From Tolypothrix campylonemoides VB511288 (GTDB taxonomy: Bacteria; Cyanobacteriota; Cyanobacteriia; Cyanobacteriales; Nostocaceae), in assembly GCA_000828075.3 (NCBI GenBank), contig JXCB02000023.1, positions 1,221,744-1,285,743 of the forward strand: 64,000 nt of DNA, in the 5' to 3' direction. Below the pieces are notes generated by a model. That model was not told the origin of the DNA and searched no databases. It worked only from the letters and a program-made list of their open reading frames with translations. Shown piece by piece: positions 1-9,327 of this stretch (the first letter of the stretch is position 1; each line of letters begins with the position of its first letter). Both the position numbers and the translations under genes were made by a program.

Positions 1-367
1 AGTTTGTAGAGAGGCATAATCTTGTCTTTACATTTAAAAACATCTCTTCTTTAGAGTAGAAATAGATTTGATGATTGCCATCTCGCTGGCGACTTAATTT
101 TTGTAATGAATTATCACTCATTAGTCATCATTCTTAAGTTGGTAGACTATTGATGGAAAACTCAATTACTGTATATATACTTCTAAAGATATAATTTAAC
201 TAGTGGTTTAGCCTCTTATTATTTTCATTCAATATCTCTATGGTACGATGTAAAAGTTAGTCAATAATTATTAAGACATAAATTGAATTTCCAAAAGGTA
301 GAGAAATTCAAATTGTGATTGAAACTTCAAATTCAAAATTTCAACTCTAAAAGAAAACCTAATAAAA
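1..367. other. AT-rich leader upstream of eda, no gene seen
   Basis: No open frame worth calling and no recognisable RNA or repeat. The sequence is AT-rich and runs up to the KDPG aldolase start, so it presumably carries that gene's promoter, but I cannot point to specific -10/-35 boxes. Confidence 0.5.
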
Positions 368-1000
368 ATGTCTGGTCAATCCTGGTTATCACAGCTTAAA
401 CAACACAAAATTATTGCAGTTATCCGCGCCCCAGAAGTCTCATTGACACGCCAATTGGCTTTAGCTGTGGCATCTGGAGGAATGCAGTTGATTGAAATTA
501 CTTGGAATAGTGCTGGAGCGACTGAATTGATCGCGCAACTCAGGGTAGAATTACCTAACTGTACTATTGGAACTGGTACGCTGCTCAATCTACAGCAAAT
601 GCGGGAAGCGATCGCTGCGGGGGCACAATTTCTCTTCACTCCCCACGTTGATCCAGTCATGATTAAAGCAGCAGTCGATATAGGCGTACCTATCATACCA
701 GGAGCGCTCTCGCCAACAGAAATGGTTACGGCTTGGTCTAGTGGCGCAACTTGTGTCAAGGTGTTTCCCGTGGAAGCGGTGGGAGGGGTAAGGTATATAA
801 AAAGTTTGCGAGGACCATTGGGTCATATTCCCTTAATTCCGACAGGGGGTGTGACTTTAGAAAATGCCAAGGAATTTTTACAAGCAGGGGCAGCAGCAGT
901 TGGTTTGAGTAGTCAGTTGTTTCCCAAAGAGTTTGTAGATACTGAAAACTGGGAGGCGATCGCTCAAATAGCACAAAACCTGATCCAAAAAATAAGTTAG
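368..1000 (+). CDS. eda: KDPG/KHG aldolase (2-dehydro-3-deoxy-phosphogluconate aldolase)
   Basis: Class I aldolase of the Entner-Doudoroff pathway that splits 2-keto-3-deoxy-6-phosphogluconate into pyruvate and glyceraldehyde-3-phosphate; many members also act on 4-hydroxy-2-oxoglutarate. The 210-residue length is normal for this TIM-barrel family. Visible motifs are the EITW strand with the general-base Glu at residue 43, GTGT near 69-71, the Schiff-base Lys at 131 within VKVFPVE, the [12 protein letters not shown] phosphate-binding stretch and PTGGV near 159-162. It stands alone: the next gene is 300 bases away across an STRR array. Cytoplasmic. The family is clear; which substrate dominates in vivo is not visible from sequence. 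Confidence 0.93.
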   Translation: MSGQSWLSQLKQHKIIAVIRAPEVSLTRQLALAVASGGMQLIEITWNSAGATELIAQLRVELPNCTIGTGTLLNLQQMREAIAAGAQFLFTPHVDPVMIKAAVDIGVPIIPGALSPTEMVTAWSSGATCVKVFPVEAVGGVRYIKSLRGPLGHIPLIPTGGVTLENAKEFLQAGAAAVGLSSQLFPKEFVDTENWEAIAQIAQNLIQKIS

Positions 1001-1002
1001 TC

Positions 1003-1200
1003 ACAAGGGGACTGGGGACTGGGGACTGGGGAAGAAGAAGGGGAAAGGGCAAAGGGTAAAGAAATGAAAAATTCCCCTTTTCCCGTTCCCCCTACCCCTT
1101 TTCCCCTCTTGATTCCCAATCCCCAATCGCCAATCCCCAATCCCCAATCCCCAATTCCCAATCCCCAATCCCCAATTCCCAATCCCCAATCCCCAATCCC
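1003..1200. repeat. STRR heptamer arrays (CCCCAAT/CCCCAGT type)
   Basis: Two blocks of degenerate 7-base tandem repeats: GGGGACT units at about 1009-1032, and the complementary-sense CCCAATC/CCCCAAT units at about 1109-1200. They lie in opposite sense around a purine-rich spacer, so the transcript could fold back on itself. This is the classic short tandemly repeated repetitive DNA of heterocystous cyanobacteria. It follows the eda stop at once and may act as its transcript end. Confidence 0.9.
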
Positions 1201-1312
1201 TTTTACTAAGGATGAAATCAGACAAAACGGCGCTATGTAGTAGCAATAAACTGGGAAGTATAGGAGAAAGCGAAAACTTTCGCCAATGCGCTGTTATTTG
1301 AGTATATATGCT

Positions 1313-1825
1313 ATGAAAAGCCTGATTTTTCCTATATGGATGCATCCTGTGAAACTATTGCTGACTGGGACAGCACTGACGTTGAATATTTTTTTTGCTG
1401 CTTCAAATGAGGTTTGGGCGCAATCCAAAAGCCAGACAATTAAACAACAAATACAGGCGCTACAAAAATCCGATCAGCGTTGGATTCAAATTGACCTTTC
1501 AGATCAACGCTTAGTCGCTTGGGAAGGAGGCAAACGTCTTTATGCAATCCTAGTTTCCACAGGTAAGAAATCCACCCCAACTCTCACTGGTGTTTTTCAA
1601 ATTCAATCCAAGCTCAAGTCTACTCGAATGCGGGGTACAGACTATGATATTCCGGACGTTCCACATACTATGTATTACAGTGGAGGCTATGCAATTCACG
1701 GTGCATATTGGCATCGAAAATTTGGCACACCGATTAGCCACGGTTGTGTCAATCTGGCTCCCAAGCAGGCTAAGCGGCTATTTAACTGGGCGTCGATAGG
1801 AACACCAGTGGTGGTGCAAAGGTAA
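1313..1825 (+). CDS. L,D-transpeptidase (YkuD domain), secreted
   Basis: Periplasmic peptidoglycan cross-linking enzyme (3-3 links or protein anchoring). An upstream ATG at 1286 is in frame, but the ATG at 1313 gives a cleaner signal peptide (Lys, then a hydrophobic stretch ending near VWAQ). The mature part carries the YkuD fold with the catalytic signature [19 protein letters not shown], in which the Cys is the nucleophile and both His are conserved. At about 170 residues it is a minimal, single-domain enzyme without LysM or other wall-binding modules. Its own promoter probably lies between the STRR array and 1286. Family assignment is firm; the exact cross-link made is inference. Confidence 0.88.
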   Translation: MKSLIFPIWMHPVKLLLTGTALTLNIFFAASNEVWAQSKSQTIKQQIQALQKSDQRWIQIDLSDQRLVAWEGGKRLYAILVSTGKKSTPTLTGVFQIQSKLKSTRMRGTDYDIPDVPHTMYYSGGYAIHGAYWHRKFGTPISHGCVNLAPKQAKRLFNWASIGTPVVVQR

Positions 1826-1873
1826 GAAATGAGTGAGTAGTAAGCGCTCGTATGCGCTCACTACAAGCCATGT

Positions 1874-3472
1874 TTAACTCAACTGCGCCACGAGTTGATT
1901 CTCTAACAACGTTTCACTTGTTAACAAGTCCTCAACCGTGATTCGCAAAAAGCGTTGCTCATCGATTTGAAAGCGGACTTTGACGCGATCGCTTCCCGGA
2001 AATCCAGGCGGTGTCAGTTGAGCAATACTTCTTGCACCATCTTTATCGTTGAGGGATTTGACGTTTGTTTGTCCGGTGGCGATTGAGCGAGTAATCAGGC
2101 GATCGCCATCAAAATAAACTTCTGTAGCCCCTGTCTCTGCTCCCAATTCCCCCATAATTAATTCAATACTCGGCTGACTCTCCACAGAAGCGCCCAAAAC
2201 TAATTCTACAGGCTGACTCATCGGGTAAGGTTGCCCAGCTCTTATGATAGGATGCCAACTGTGGCATTTGTTGCGGCGATCCCAGTAACGGATACCGTAG
2301 CTATGGTAAAGAAAATCTTTCAGTTCCACACCTTGAGCAAGCTGCAAAGCACCTTGGGCGATCGCTTCAAAAGGACGCTCGCAACGAATTTTTTCTGGTT
2401 CAAAATACTGCTTCACCCATGTTTGGACGGCTGGAAGTTGCACAGTTCCACCAACAAGTAAAACAGCATTAATATCTGAAACTTCTATTCCCTGGCGTCG
2501 TGCTTGCTGCAATAGGGAAGCCATCGACTCATCAAGTTGTTCAAAAAACGCGTGTTCTTTGAGGATACTTTCTAGGGTATCGCGGTTGAGTTCTAACTCA
2601 TAACTTTCAAACGTCTCATCGTTGAAATAAACTTCACTCGCTTGGGTTTGGCTTGAAAGCTGAATCTTCACCCTTTCCGCCAGTCGCGTTGTCAAGGGAC
2701 TCGCCACAAGTCCTTGAGTGTTGGCAAAGTAATCAACCAGCCAATTATCAATATCAGTACCACCCAAATTTTGCCCAGCCTTCGCCAGTACGCGAGCGGT
2801 TTTTACCTTTTGTCTTGAGTCTTCGGCTAAGGACTTATTCCCCCACTTGAGAAGAAACCCTAAAGGCTTTTGAGTGGTTTGCACGCTTTTATCCAGACGC
2901 ACCAGCGATAAATCCAACGTTCCGCCGCCAAAGTCAATCACCAAGAGAATTTCTTGGTCTGCCATACCATAACCTAAAGCAGCAGCTGTTGGTTCATCCA
3001 ACATCCGCACTTGTTCGACGCTTAGGGTTTGGCAAACTTGTCCTAGCCAGTGACGATAAGCTTCAAAGCTGTCTACAGGTACGGTTAACACCAGAGAGTC
3101 TATTCCCCCTTGCATTGGTGCCAATTGCTCAATGATTTGCAACAGGAACCATTGCCCTACTTGCTCAAAGGTGATAATTTGTCCATCTATCTCAGGTAAG
3201 AAACCTTGGATGTCTGCACCAATACCGCGTTTGAAACTGCGGAAAAATCGCGGGTCGTTTTTCAGGTCAACACCGCGATCGCGCACTTGTTGACCCACCA
3301 ACACTTGTCCCTTGGAGGCATCTTCAACATAAACCAAGCTGGGAATCAGTGGGGGATTGAGACTTTGTTGAATGGATAAACCAGGTATGTTGAGAGTTTC
3401 TGGTTGTTGGGTAACTGGGTTCCAGCGAGCGATAACTGTGTTGCTCGTTCCAAAATCTATTGCTATTGCCAT
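1874..3472 (-). CDS. Hsp70-like (DnaK-family) ATPase
   Basis: Actin/Hsp70 ATPase fold of 532 residues, shorter than true DnaK (about 630). The N-terminus AIDFGTSNTVIARW is the phosphate-1 loop, LVIDFGGGTLDLSLV near residue 180 is phosphate-2, and VLLVGGTVQLPAV near 345 is the adenosine motif. The C-terminal third ends in a short beta-rich part with no EEVD-type tail and little helical lid, which suits the non-canonical Hsp70-like proteins common in cyanobacteria rather than a housekeeping chaperone. No DnaJ or GrpE gene is nearby. Substrate unknown. Confidence 0.85.
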   Translation of the reverse strand: MAIAIDFGTSNTVIARWNPVTQQPETLNIPGLSIQQSLNPPLIPSLVYVEDASKGQVLVGQQVRDRGVDLKNDPRFFRSFKRGIGADIQGFLPEIDGQIITFEQVGQWFLLQIIEQLAPMQGGIDSLVLTVPVDSFEAYRHWLGQVCQTLSVEQVRMLDEPTAAALGYGMADQEILLVIDFGGGTLDLSLVRLDKSVQTTQKPLGFLLKWGNKSLAEDSRQKVKTARVLAKAGQNLGGTDIDNWLVDYFANTQGLVASPLTTRLAERVKIQLSSQTQASEVYFNDETFESYELELNRDTLESILKEHAFFEQLDESMASLLQQARRQGIEVSDINAVLLVGGTVQLPAVQTWVKQYFEPEKIRCERPFEAIAQGALQLAQGVELKDFLYHSYGIRYWDRRNKCHSWHPIIRAGQPYPMSQPVELVLGASVESQPSIELIMGELGAETGATEVYFDGDRLITRSIATGQTNVKSLNDKDGARSIAQLTPPGFPGSDRVKVRFQIDEQRFLRITVEDLLTSETLLENQLVAQLS

Positions 3473-3711
3473 AATTTTTAATCATCTCACGCAAAGATGC
3501 AAAGCGTGAAATTATTTTCCCATTACCCATTGTATTTTTAAGAGCGCCGCTATCCCGACAAGAGTTTTCAAGAGCACTCTGCCCACATAATAATTAAGCA
3601 AAAAAAGTCAATGCCTTAAAGTAGGATTTTTTTTATGAAATCTATATGCAAAAATCATAACAAAGCTAGATGGTGTCCTATGCCTGCTAGCAAAATATTA
3701 TTTTTTAAGCT

Positions 3712-4365
3712 ATGCAGGAAAATCAACAACAGCCCGAAATGGCACAACAGGCAGCTTGTACTGATGAAAGATTATTGGCTGCTTTTGAGGAGATAAAGTT
3801 TTTACGCGAGCAAGTAGAGTTTTTGTGTGAGTTGGTAGAGAGCCAAAACCTAATTCTGCAAGAGAAAGAGGAGCAACTGGAAGAGGTACAGGAAGAATTG
3901 AAGGCGACAAACGAAGACTTGCATATTGCATGGGTAGATGCAAGTTGCCCCTTTTGGGGCAACTTGCATCTCGAAAATTTAGAATACTTAACACTTCTTG
4001 AGGCTAAGGAACTAGCTAAGACATTTTTGACAAGTGAAACATTGAAGAGTGAATCTGTAGCTGAACTACTCACTCTTATTTATAGGCAAAAAATGAAACT
4101 AGAGGAATTGAAACAGACAGATAAGTCAAATCTTCAAAGAAATTCTTTAAACAATGATGTTAATGATGAAATTATTGCTCGTTCACGTGAAGTTAGAACT
4201 CATTCAAAACGGCTTCGTGAGGGGTATAAAGAACTTGGTTGTCGATTTCTTACCTTTAAAGCAATTTTTACTGAAATTAACGTACGTTGGGCTGAGTTTC
4301 AAACAATCAAAAAAGAAATAAAATCAGTAAATCAAAATTGTGCTGCTTCTGTTAAAGACAAGTAG
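3712..4365 (+). CDS. Coiled-coil protein of unknown function, carrying an in-frame palindrome
   Basis: I do not recognise a family. Residues about 20-75 are strongly heptad-like and acidic (repeated Glu, Leu and Gln), predicting a long coiled coil. The second half is mixed alpha-helical and Lys-rich. At residues about 76-87 the helix is broken by the odd peptide DASCPFWGNLHL, which is encoded entirely by a perfect 16-base inverted repeat (3936-3971). This looks like repeat DNA captured in the frame. A 55-codon ORF of similar charged composition follows 55 bases downstream and may be co-transcribed. No signal peptide or membrane segment. Confidence 0.7.
   Translation: MQENQQQPEMAQQAACTDERLLAAFEEIKFLREQVEFLCELVESQNLILQEKEEQLEEVQEELKATNEDLHIAWVDASCPFWGNLHLENLEYLTLLEAKELAKTFLTSETLKSESVAELLTLIYRQKMKLEELKQTDKSNLQRNSLNNDVNDEIIARSREVRTHSKRLREGYKELGCRFLTFKAIFTEINVRWAEFQTIKKEIKSVNQNCAASVKDK
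3936..3971. repeat. Perfect palindrome (16-base arms, TTTT loop) inside a coding frame
   Basis: The left arm AGATGCAAGTTGCCCC (3936-3951), loop TTTT and right arm GGGGCAACTTGCATCT (3956-3971) pair perfectly. It lies in frame within the coiled-coil gene and adds about 12 residues without a stop. Read on the other strand it would encode a near-identical peptide (DASCP..GNLHL), as expected of a palindrome inserted in a tolerated phase. Confidence 0.9.
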
Positions 4366-4420
4366 TTGAGCTATTGCCTCTAAATTCACCTTGCTTAGTA
4401 CAAATTGAGTTGTGTGAGTT

Positions 4421-4588
4421 ATGGATGAAAAATCAAAGGATTTAGAGAAGTCGTCCCAGCGACGTATAGAAATATCAAACGAGTATATAGAGGGTTCTCA
4501 GGAACATATCAAGGAAACCAGGAAACTCTTGGAAAAATCAAAAAAGTTCATAGAGAAAATTAAGCCGCCCTTAGACACCGAAGATTAG
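4421..4588 (+). CDS. Small charged hypothetical protein (55 aa)
   Basis: ATG at 4421 opens a 55-codon frame rich in Lys, Glu and Ser, with helical KETRKLLEKSKKFIEKIK near the C-terminus. It lies 55 bases after the coiled-coil gene in the same direction and is similar in composition, so it is a plausible second gene of the same transcript. No conserved domain recognised. The spacing and composition favour a real gene over chance, but the Shine-Dalgarno is weak. Confidence 0.45.
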   Translation: MDEKSKDLEKSSQRRIEISNEYIEGSQEHIKETRKLLEKSKKFIEKIKPPLDTED

Positions 4589-4642
4589 GGAATATAAGCT
4601 GAAAATCCTACAATTTGCACACCATCTTTTAATGAAGCTCTT

Positions 4643-4666
4643 GTGGGGTGGGCATCTTGCCCGCCC
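4643..4666. repeat. Solo copy of a GTGGGG...CATCTTGCCCGCC repeat
   Basis: A 24-base segment nearly identical to one arm of the palindromic element at 5851-5908, here without a partner arm. It lies between the 55-codon ORF and the convergent uvsE end. A related sequence is found inside chlD at 48982-49004. Confidence 0.8.
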
Positions 4667-4697
4667 AAATTGTGCAAATTAAATGCACAACAGCTTA

Positions 4698-5663
4698 TTA
4701 CAGCCACCAAGAACGCAGATGGGCGATCGCTTCTTCCTTGTGCTTAGCTTCGACTTCTATCCAAGGCGCTTCTCGGTAAACACTCGGCATCGCGGTGATC
4801 AAATCGCTGTGTTTTCTGTCTTGGAAAGCTTCTTCACCGTTGGAAATATGAACCAACTGCCACTCAGGCTTATCCCAAGTTTCTCGTGCAGCATAAAACA
4901 TTTCCGTCACACTCGGGTCATCGTAACTCTCCAAGTTTTCATGGCAGATATGGTGATGGGCATCAAATACCAATGGTATTTCAGCCCGTTGGCAAACTTC
5001 TAAAATTTCACTGGTACTATAAGCGTGTTCGTCATTTTCCAAAGTCAAGCGACTTTTGATATTTTCTGGCAATTCTGAAATCACGCGCACCAGTTGATCT
5101 GGGCGTTGAGATTTGCCACCATGAATATTCATCAATGACCAAGAAGAACGTGGTAAACCTAGCAGGTCTAATGTGCGGGCGTGCCGCTCTAAAATTTTGA
5201 TACTAGATGCCACCACTTGTGGTGAATCAGAACTCAGCACCACGTATTGGTCTGGATGTAGTACCATTCTGATGCCCAATCTTTCTGCCCTTTGCCCAAT
5301 TTTGGCTAAATCTGCACTCATCTTCTCTAAAACAGTTGCGCCGACTTCGTCCTCCCAGTCACTCATAGGGAACAAATTAGAAGTCATCCGATAAAGCTGT
5401 AGTGAGTTCCGCACACAAAAAGTTAACGCCAAATCCAAGCGCTGTAAGTTATCCCGATAAAGTACTTTCAGCGCGGTTTCCCGTTGGTTTTCTGGCAGTT
5501 CTAAGTAGCGCGTGCGCGTTATTGTCCGGAAGCGCACCTCTTTGGAAAATGTGATGCAAACCAGTCCTAAGTGCGGTGGAGCAGTTTTTTCCAACTGCTG
5601 TGCATTAGGTGAATTCTTAGTTGCAATCCCTGATAGGGATTTAGACTCCCGCACTGCTGACAT
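4698..5663 (-). CDS. uvsE: UV damage endonuclease, UvsE/UVDE family
   Basis: TIM-barrel, metal-dependent endonuclease that nicks 5' of UV photoproducts and other helix-distorting lesions, starting an alternative excision repair path. Recognisable strands and ligands, in order, are VCITFSKEVRFRT, LHPDQYVVLSS, MNIHGGK, LTLENDE, LVFDAHHH and a C-terminal WIEVEAKHKEEA with the conserved Glu and Lys. The frame extends to a TTG at 5744, but the first ATG at 5663 still leaves about 45 residues ahead of the barrel, so I prefer it. No other repair gene adjoins it. The long upstream spacer holds a palindromic element. Confidence 0.85.
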   Translation of the reverse strand: MSAVRESKSLSGIATKNSPNAQQLEKTAPPHLGLVCITFSKEVRFRTITRTRYLELPENQRETALKVLYRDNLQRLDLALTFCVRNSLQLYRMTSNLFPMSDWEDEVGATVLEKMSADLAKIGQRAERLGIRMVLHPDQYVVLSSDSPQVVASSIKILERHARTLDLLGLPRSSWSLMNIHGGKSQRPDQLVRVISELPENIKSRLTLENDEHAYSTSEILEVCQRAEIPLVFDAHHHICHENLESYDDPSVTEMFYAARETWDKPEWQLVHISNGEEAFQDRKHSDLITAMPSVYREAPWIEVEAKHKEEAIAHLRSWWL

Positions 5664-5850
5664 ATTACATATCACTATTACGCCACTTCTTTGATTTAAC
5701 TCATTTCTACCCTTGAGTGGTGAGTACCCAAAGACAGAAGTCAATGCAAACGCATCTCATTGGTACAAGATATGTAGTTTTTCTCAGTTGACTTAAATAC
5801 AATACCTAATACTAAGGGACTTCCAAATAAAAAAACATCCAACTTTTTCT

Positions 5851-5908
5851 TGTGGGGTGGGCATCTTGCCCGCCCTATAAACTGGGCGGGCTAGATGCCC
5901 ACCCCACA
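5851..5908. repeat. Palindromic intergenic element, 25-base arms
   Basis: Left arm 5851-5875 (TGTGGGGTGGGCATCTTGCC and five more bases) pairs with right arm 5884-5908 at 24 of 25 positions around an 8-base loop. It lies in the 740-base spacer between uvsE and the 72-residue membrane protein; the rest of that spacer (5664-6403) shows no gene. The same arm sequence recurs alone at 4643-4666. Confidence 0.9.
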
Positions 5909-6403
5909 CGAGATTGAATAATTTATTTGTTGGAATACCCTAAATCCGGTTTTATCACTCCTCATATGTAGAACTTTCGGATGCAACGTCTCTACAGTTT
6001 GTCCCATAGGAACCACAAGCTTCCGTTCCAATAAAGACCACAAGACAGTGTTGTAGAAGTATATCTGCCAAAAGATAGATATATGATAAAAGATAAAGTT
6101 TTATTACATAAAATGTCATAATTGAAACAAAATATTTTCATTTTGGTATTTATACTCTCTTGACAAAAGGCACTGAAATATAAAAATCCAAAACAGGAAT
6201 GTCAAATTATCCATATGTATCTTTTGGCAGGGATGTCAAGTAGCTTAAATATTTATTAATATAGTAAAGAAGTTTAATCTTGAGCAGTCATAGCCAAAAA
6301 AGCTATCAGATGCGGAAGCGATCGCACCAAAAATTTACCAGTAGCGAGCATCCGCTGCTGGTGCATCCTTTAACCATCAGATTCTTCAACAACGGAGAAA
6401 ATC

Positions 6404-6622
6404 ATGAATAACCAGCAACAGTCGGACTCTAATCAATTTGTGGGAAATCTAAAGAATGGAATTTGGGTGTTTGGCATTTCATCTTGGGTATTTGGTATAA
6501 CTGATCGCAGCATTGCTTCGTTTTCCGATGGCTATCTGTCTGCATTGGACCTAACGCAACTCTTTACCGCTGCAACTTTCTTTGTGGCTTGGTTATTTCT
6601 CAAGCCCACATCTAAGGCATAA
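6404..6622 (+). CDS. Small hypothetical membrane protein (72 aa)
   Basis: ATG at 6404 sits behind a good Shine-Dalgarno (GGAG, 9 bases upstream). The product begins with a polar Gln/Asn/Ser stretch, followed by two hydrophobic segments (about residues 20-32 and 50-66) that could form a hairpin in the membrane. No family recognised. It is the only gene in a 1.7-kb stretch between the UV endonuclease and the protease, and a HIP1 octamer lies 75 bases upstream. Confidence 0.6.
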   Translation: MNNQQQSDSNQFVGNLKNGIWVFGISSWVFGITDRSIASFSDGYLSALDLTQLFTAATFFVAWLFLKPTSKA

Positions 6623-7466
6623 TTGCATTTTTGATGTTTAATGGAATGCAAATGTAGCAGCCATAAACCAAATAGTAAGATACGAGGACAATAGTCCTGA
6701 TTGGCGCTAGTTTTCTAAAAATTTGGAAGGTTGAGTATCTCAAACAAAGCACTTTTTACGGCAATGGAGGGTGCGCCAGAGGTGTGTTTATTGACTTGCA
6801 TTTACAAAAAATCGGGGGAATTTCGAGAAATCTAAAAATTCCCCCGATTTTTTAATGAGTATAACGAGGAATCCCGTGTCTTGTTATTTGTGGTGTTAAC
6901 GCGACAACTCAGCACAGATATGTTAAGAAGAACACAGAACACATGAATCAGTTATCAGTGAACAGTGAACAGTGACCAGTGAAGAAGCCAATTCTTGATA
7001 CTGCTCCTGTCTCCTGATAACTGATAACTGATAACTGGTAACTGATAACAGACCAATACTCAGAACCAGAACTCTTAATTCAGCAAGGAGAAAACGCGTT
7101 TAATATTCTGACTTCTGAGTTCTGACTCCTGAGTTCTTTCTTGGTCATATTTTGGCATATAGGAAAAAAAATTCAACTATTTCCGTAAAGATTCACGCTG
7201 CTGCTGTATTCACTTAAAGCAACTTAAAAATTTTTAAATGATGAATTATAAATTAAGAAATTAAGTTTTTTAGATTTGCGGTCAAAAATTTGCTTTTGGG
7301 TAGTAGAGAGAGGATAATGAAGTGCAGGCTAGGTTTTCCGAGAATCAATTACTTTTCATAACTGCCCAAAAACGAAAAAAATCTAAAACTTTTCAGAATT
7401 TATAATTCATACTTATTCGACTTATCTTGCTAAGATGTTGCAGAATTACACTTCAATTGAGGTCAC
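6623..7466. other. 844-base spacer upstream of the protease, with tandem repeats
   Basis: No gene seen. Besides the hairpin at 6806-6853, it contains heptamer-type tandem repeats (GTGAACA units near 6958-6978 and TGATAAC units near 7014-7050) and short repeats of the TTCTGAGTTCTGACTCC kind near 7109-7135. The last 250 bases are AT-rich and probably hold the protease promoter. Confidence 0.6.
6806..6853 (+). terminator. Strong hairpin, terminator-like
   Basis: AAAAAATCGGGGGAATTT (6806-6823) pairs perfectly with AAATTCCCCCGATTTTTT (6836-6853) around a 12-base loop and ends in six T. It is A/T-flanked on both sides, so it could terminate either strand. It lies about 180 bases after the 72-residue gene. 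Confidence 0.7.
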
Positions 7467-9203
7467 ATGAGACACGAAAAACTATCTCCAGGACTGCTAA
7501 TAGCATTTGAAGATTATCAACGGGAAGGACAGCAAGCTTTAACTCCGCAGGTACGAATGCTGAGTATCATTCCTCCCAAAAACAATCTCAAGCCAACCCG
7601 TAGCGTAGTTTTTATCTACTGTGACGATCATGCAGACTTGAGCCATCTTTCACAACAAGGTATTGAAGTCAACCAAAATGTAGGACACGTCCGGACGGCT
7701 TTCTTACCCATAGAAAGTTTAGACACCTTATCTGAAGACCCTGCGATCGAGCGCATCAAGCCATCGCGTAAACTAAAACTGCGGATGGACGTTGCCAAGA
7801 ACGCAGTTCGTATACCGGAGTTTATAAAGAAAAATAACGGGCTCACTGGTAAGGGAGTTCTCATCGGTATTATCGACAGCGGTATTGACCCGAAGCACCC
7901 CGCTTTTGAAGGGCGTATTTTACGCATTTGGGATCAAACACTGTCTGGTCCTGGAGTGCTAGAGGGCAAATATGGAGCGGAATTAACTGGCTCACTACTG
8001 ACAGTTTCTCAAGATACAAACGGTCACGGAACTCACGTTGCTGGAATTGCTGCTGGTGTGGATGCTACATATGGTGGTGTCGCACCAGAGGCAGAATTGA
8101 TCATCGTCAGGAGTGATTTGGATGAAGGTCACATTGCTGATGCTGTCCGCTATATTTTCCGAGTCGCGCGAGAATTGGGGCTTCCAGCAGTCGTCAATAT
8201 GAGCTTAGGCGGACACTTTGACCCTCACGACGGAAGCGACTCGCTGTCAAAAATCATTGACGCTGAAACTGGTCCTGGACGTATAGTTTGCTGTGCAGCG
8301 GGTAACGAAGGCAACGATAACATTCACGCTCAAGCAATTGTCAAGCCTGGTAAAACCCATACCATGCGTTTCAACGTGCCATTAAATCAATCAAGTATCG
8401 CGTTGTTAAACGGTTGGTACTCTAGTGCTGGTCAATTGGAAGTGTCTTTACGTAGTCCTAACGGTTTCGTCACACCTTTCCAAGGAGTCATTGCTGAAGG
8501 TAATTATACAAAGGAATACACTTTGCAAGATTCGCGGGTGCAAGTCGCAACACCAAGACGCGATGCAGCTAACGGGGACTATAACGTTTTAGTACAAATT
8601 CGCGGTACAGGTAACGACAAGTTTAGTACGCCCGTACAAGGTGGAATTTGGCAATTGCGGTTCAAAAATACTTCATCCAAAGATGTGCGGTTGGATGTGT
8701 GGACATTAGATGGGTCAACATTATTCACAGGTACAAGTGTGGCTGACTCAGTGAAAATTGGTTCACCTGGATGCGCCAGCAATGCAATTACAGTTGCTGC
8801 GTATACAACCAAAATCAAGTACACTGATATAGACGGCAAAGTTGAAGAATTTGGCTTCCCTCTGAATACAATTTCTGACTTCAGCAGTGAAGGACCGCTG
8901 CGGAATAATGTTCAAAAACCGGATGTCGCAGCACCGGGCGCGATGATTGTTTCCGCCCTCTCCTCCAATGCCAATTTCGACCACTCGATGATCATTAACT
9001 CCAAGTTTATGGCGAATGCTGGTACAAGTATGGCAGCGCCCTTGGTCAGCGGCTTGATAGCACTGCTGTTGCAGCGCAACCCCAACCTCGACCCCGCTGC
9101 TATCAAAGAACTGCTTCGTAAAAATAGTTCCATACCAGATAAACCAGCAGGAACCTTTGATAATAAATGGGGCTATGGACTGATTAATGCGCTTAATCTG
9201 TAG
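7467..9203 (+). CDS. Subtilisin-like serine protease (S8 family) without an obvious signal peptide
   Basis: 578 residues. Residues about 45-105 form an inhibitor_I9-like prodomain fold (VVFIYCDD...HVRTAFLPIESLDTLSEDPAIERI). The catalytic domain follows, with Asp137 in GIIDSGID, His187 in NGHGTHVAG and Ser521 in GTSMAAPLVSG. A beta-rich insert of about 130 residues (roughly 290-420, with FNVPLNQSSIALLNGWYSS) interrupts the catalytic domain, as in the larger cyanobacterial/Bacteroides-type S8 proteins. No N-terminal hydrophobic leader is visible, so export is uncertain. A hairpin and then a 97-codon gene resembling the prodomain follow in the same direction. Confidence 0.9.
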   Translation: MRHEKLSPGLLIAFEDYQREGQQALTPQVRMLSIIPPKNNLKPTRSVVFIYCDDHADLSHLSQQGIEVNQNVGHVRTAFLPIESLDTLSEDPAIERIKPSRKLKLRMDVAKNAVRIPEFIKKNNGLTGKGVLIGIIDSGIDPKHPAFEGRILRIWDQTLSGPGVLEGKYGAELTGSLLTVSQDTNGHGTHVAGIAAGVDATYGGVAPEAELIIVRSDLDEGHIADAVRYIFRVARELGLPAVVNMSLGGHFDPHDGSDSLSKIIDAETGPGRIVCCAAGNEGNDNIHAQAIVKPGKTHTMRFNVPLNQSSIALLNGWYSSAGQLEVSLRSPNGFVTPFQGVIAEGNYTKEYTLQDSRVQVATPRRDAANGDYNVLVQIRGTGNDKFSTPVQGGIWQLRFKNTSSKDVRLDVWTLDGSTLFTGTSVADSVKIGSPGCASNAITVAAYTTKIKYTDIDGKVEEFGFPLNTISDFSSEGPLRNNVQKPDVAAPGAMIVSALSSNANFDHSMIINSKFMANAGTSMAAPLVSGLIALLLQRNPNLDPAAIKELLRKNSSIPDKPAGTFDNKWGYGLINALNL

Positions 9204-9280
9204 TTGGGCGTAGCTATGAGCATATCAAGTCCGTATAAAGGTAGTTAATCGCAACCTCATAAATTTGATAGGTTAATTAT

Positions 9281-9304
9281 AGGGCAAGCAAAATAGCTTG
9301 CCCT
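9281..9304 (+). promoter_or_regulatory. Intergenic stem-loop between protease and prodomain-like gene
   Basis: AGGGCAAGC (9281-9289), loop AAAATA, GCTTGCCCT (9296-9304): a perfect 9-bp stem followed by only a short T-poor tail. It sits 24 bases before the next start codon. It may attenuate, stabilise or process a shared transcript rather than end it fully. Confidence 0.6.
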
Positions 9305-9327
9305 TGTTGACTTACTGGAAGGTTTTT

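Noticed and set aside
376-759. Long open frames antisense to eda and similar ones opposite most large genes
   Set aside because: They mirror the real gene in another frame, have no Shine-Dalgarno and no family resemblance.
997-1345. Open frames across the STRR array giving [10 protein letters not shown]-type peptides
   Set aside because: They are translations of heptamer repeats, which stay open in all frames; not genes.
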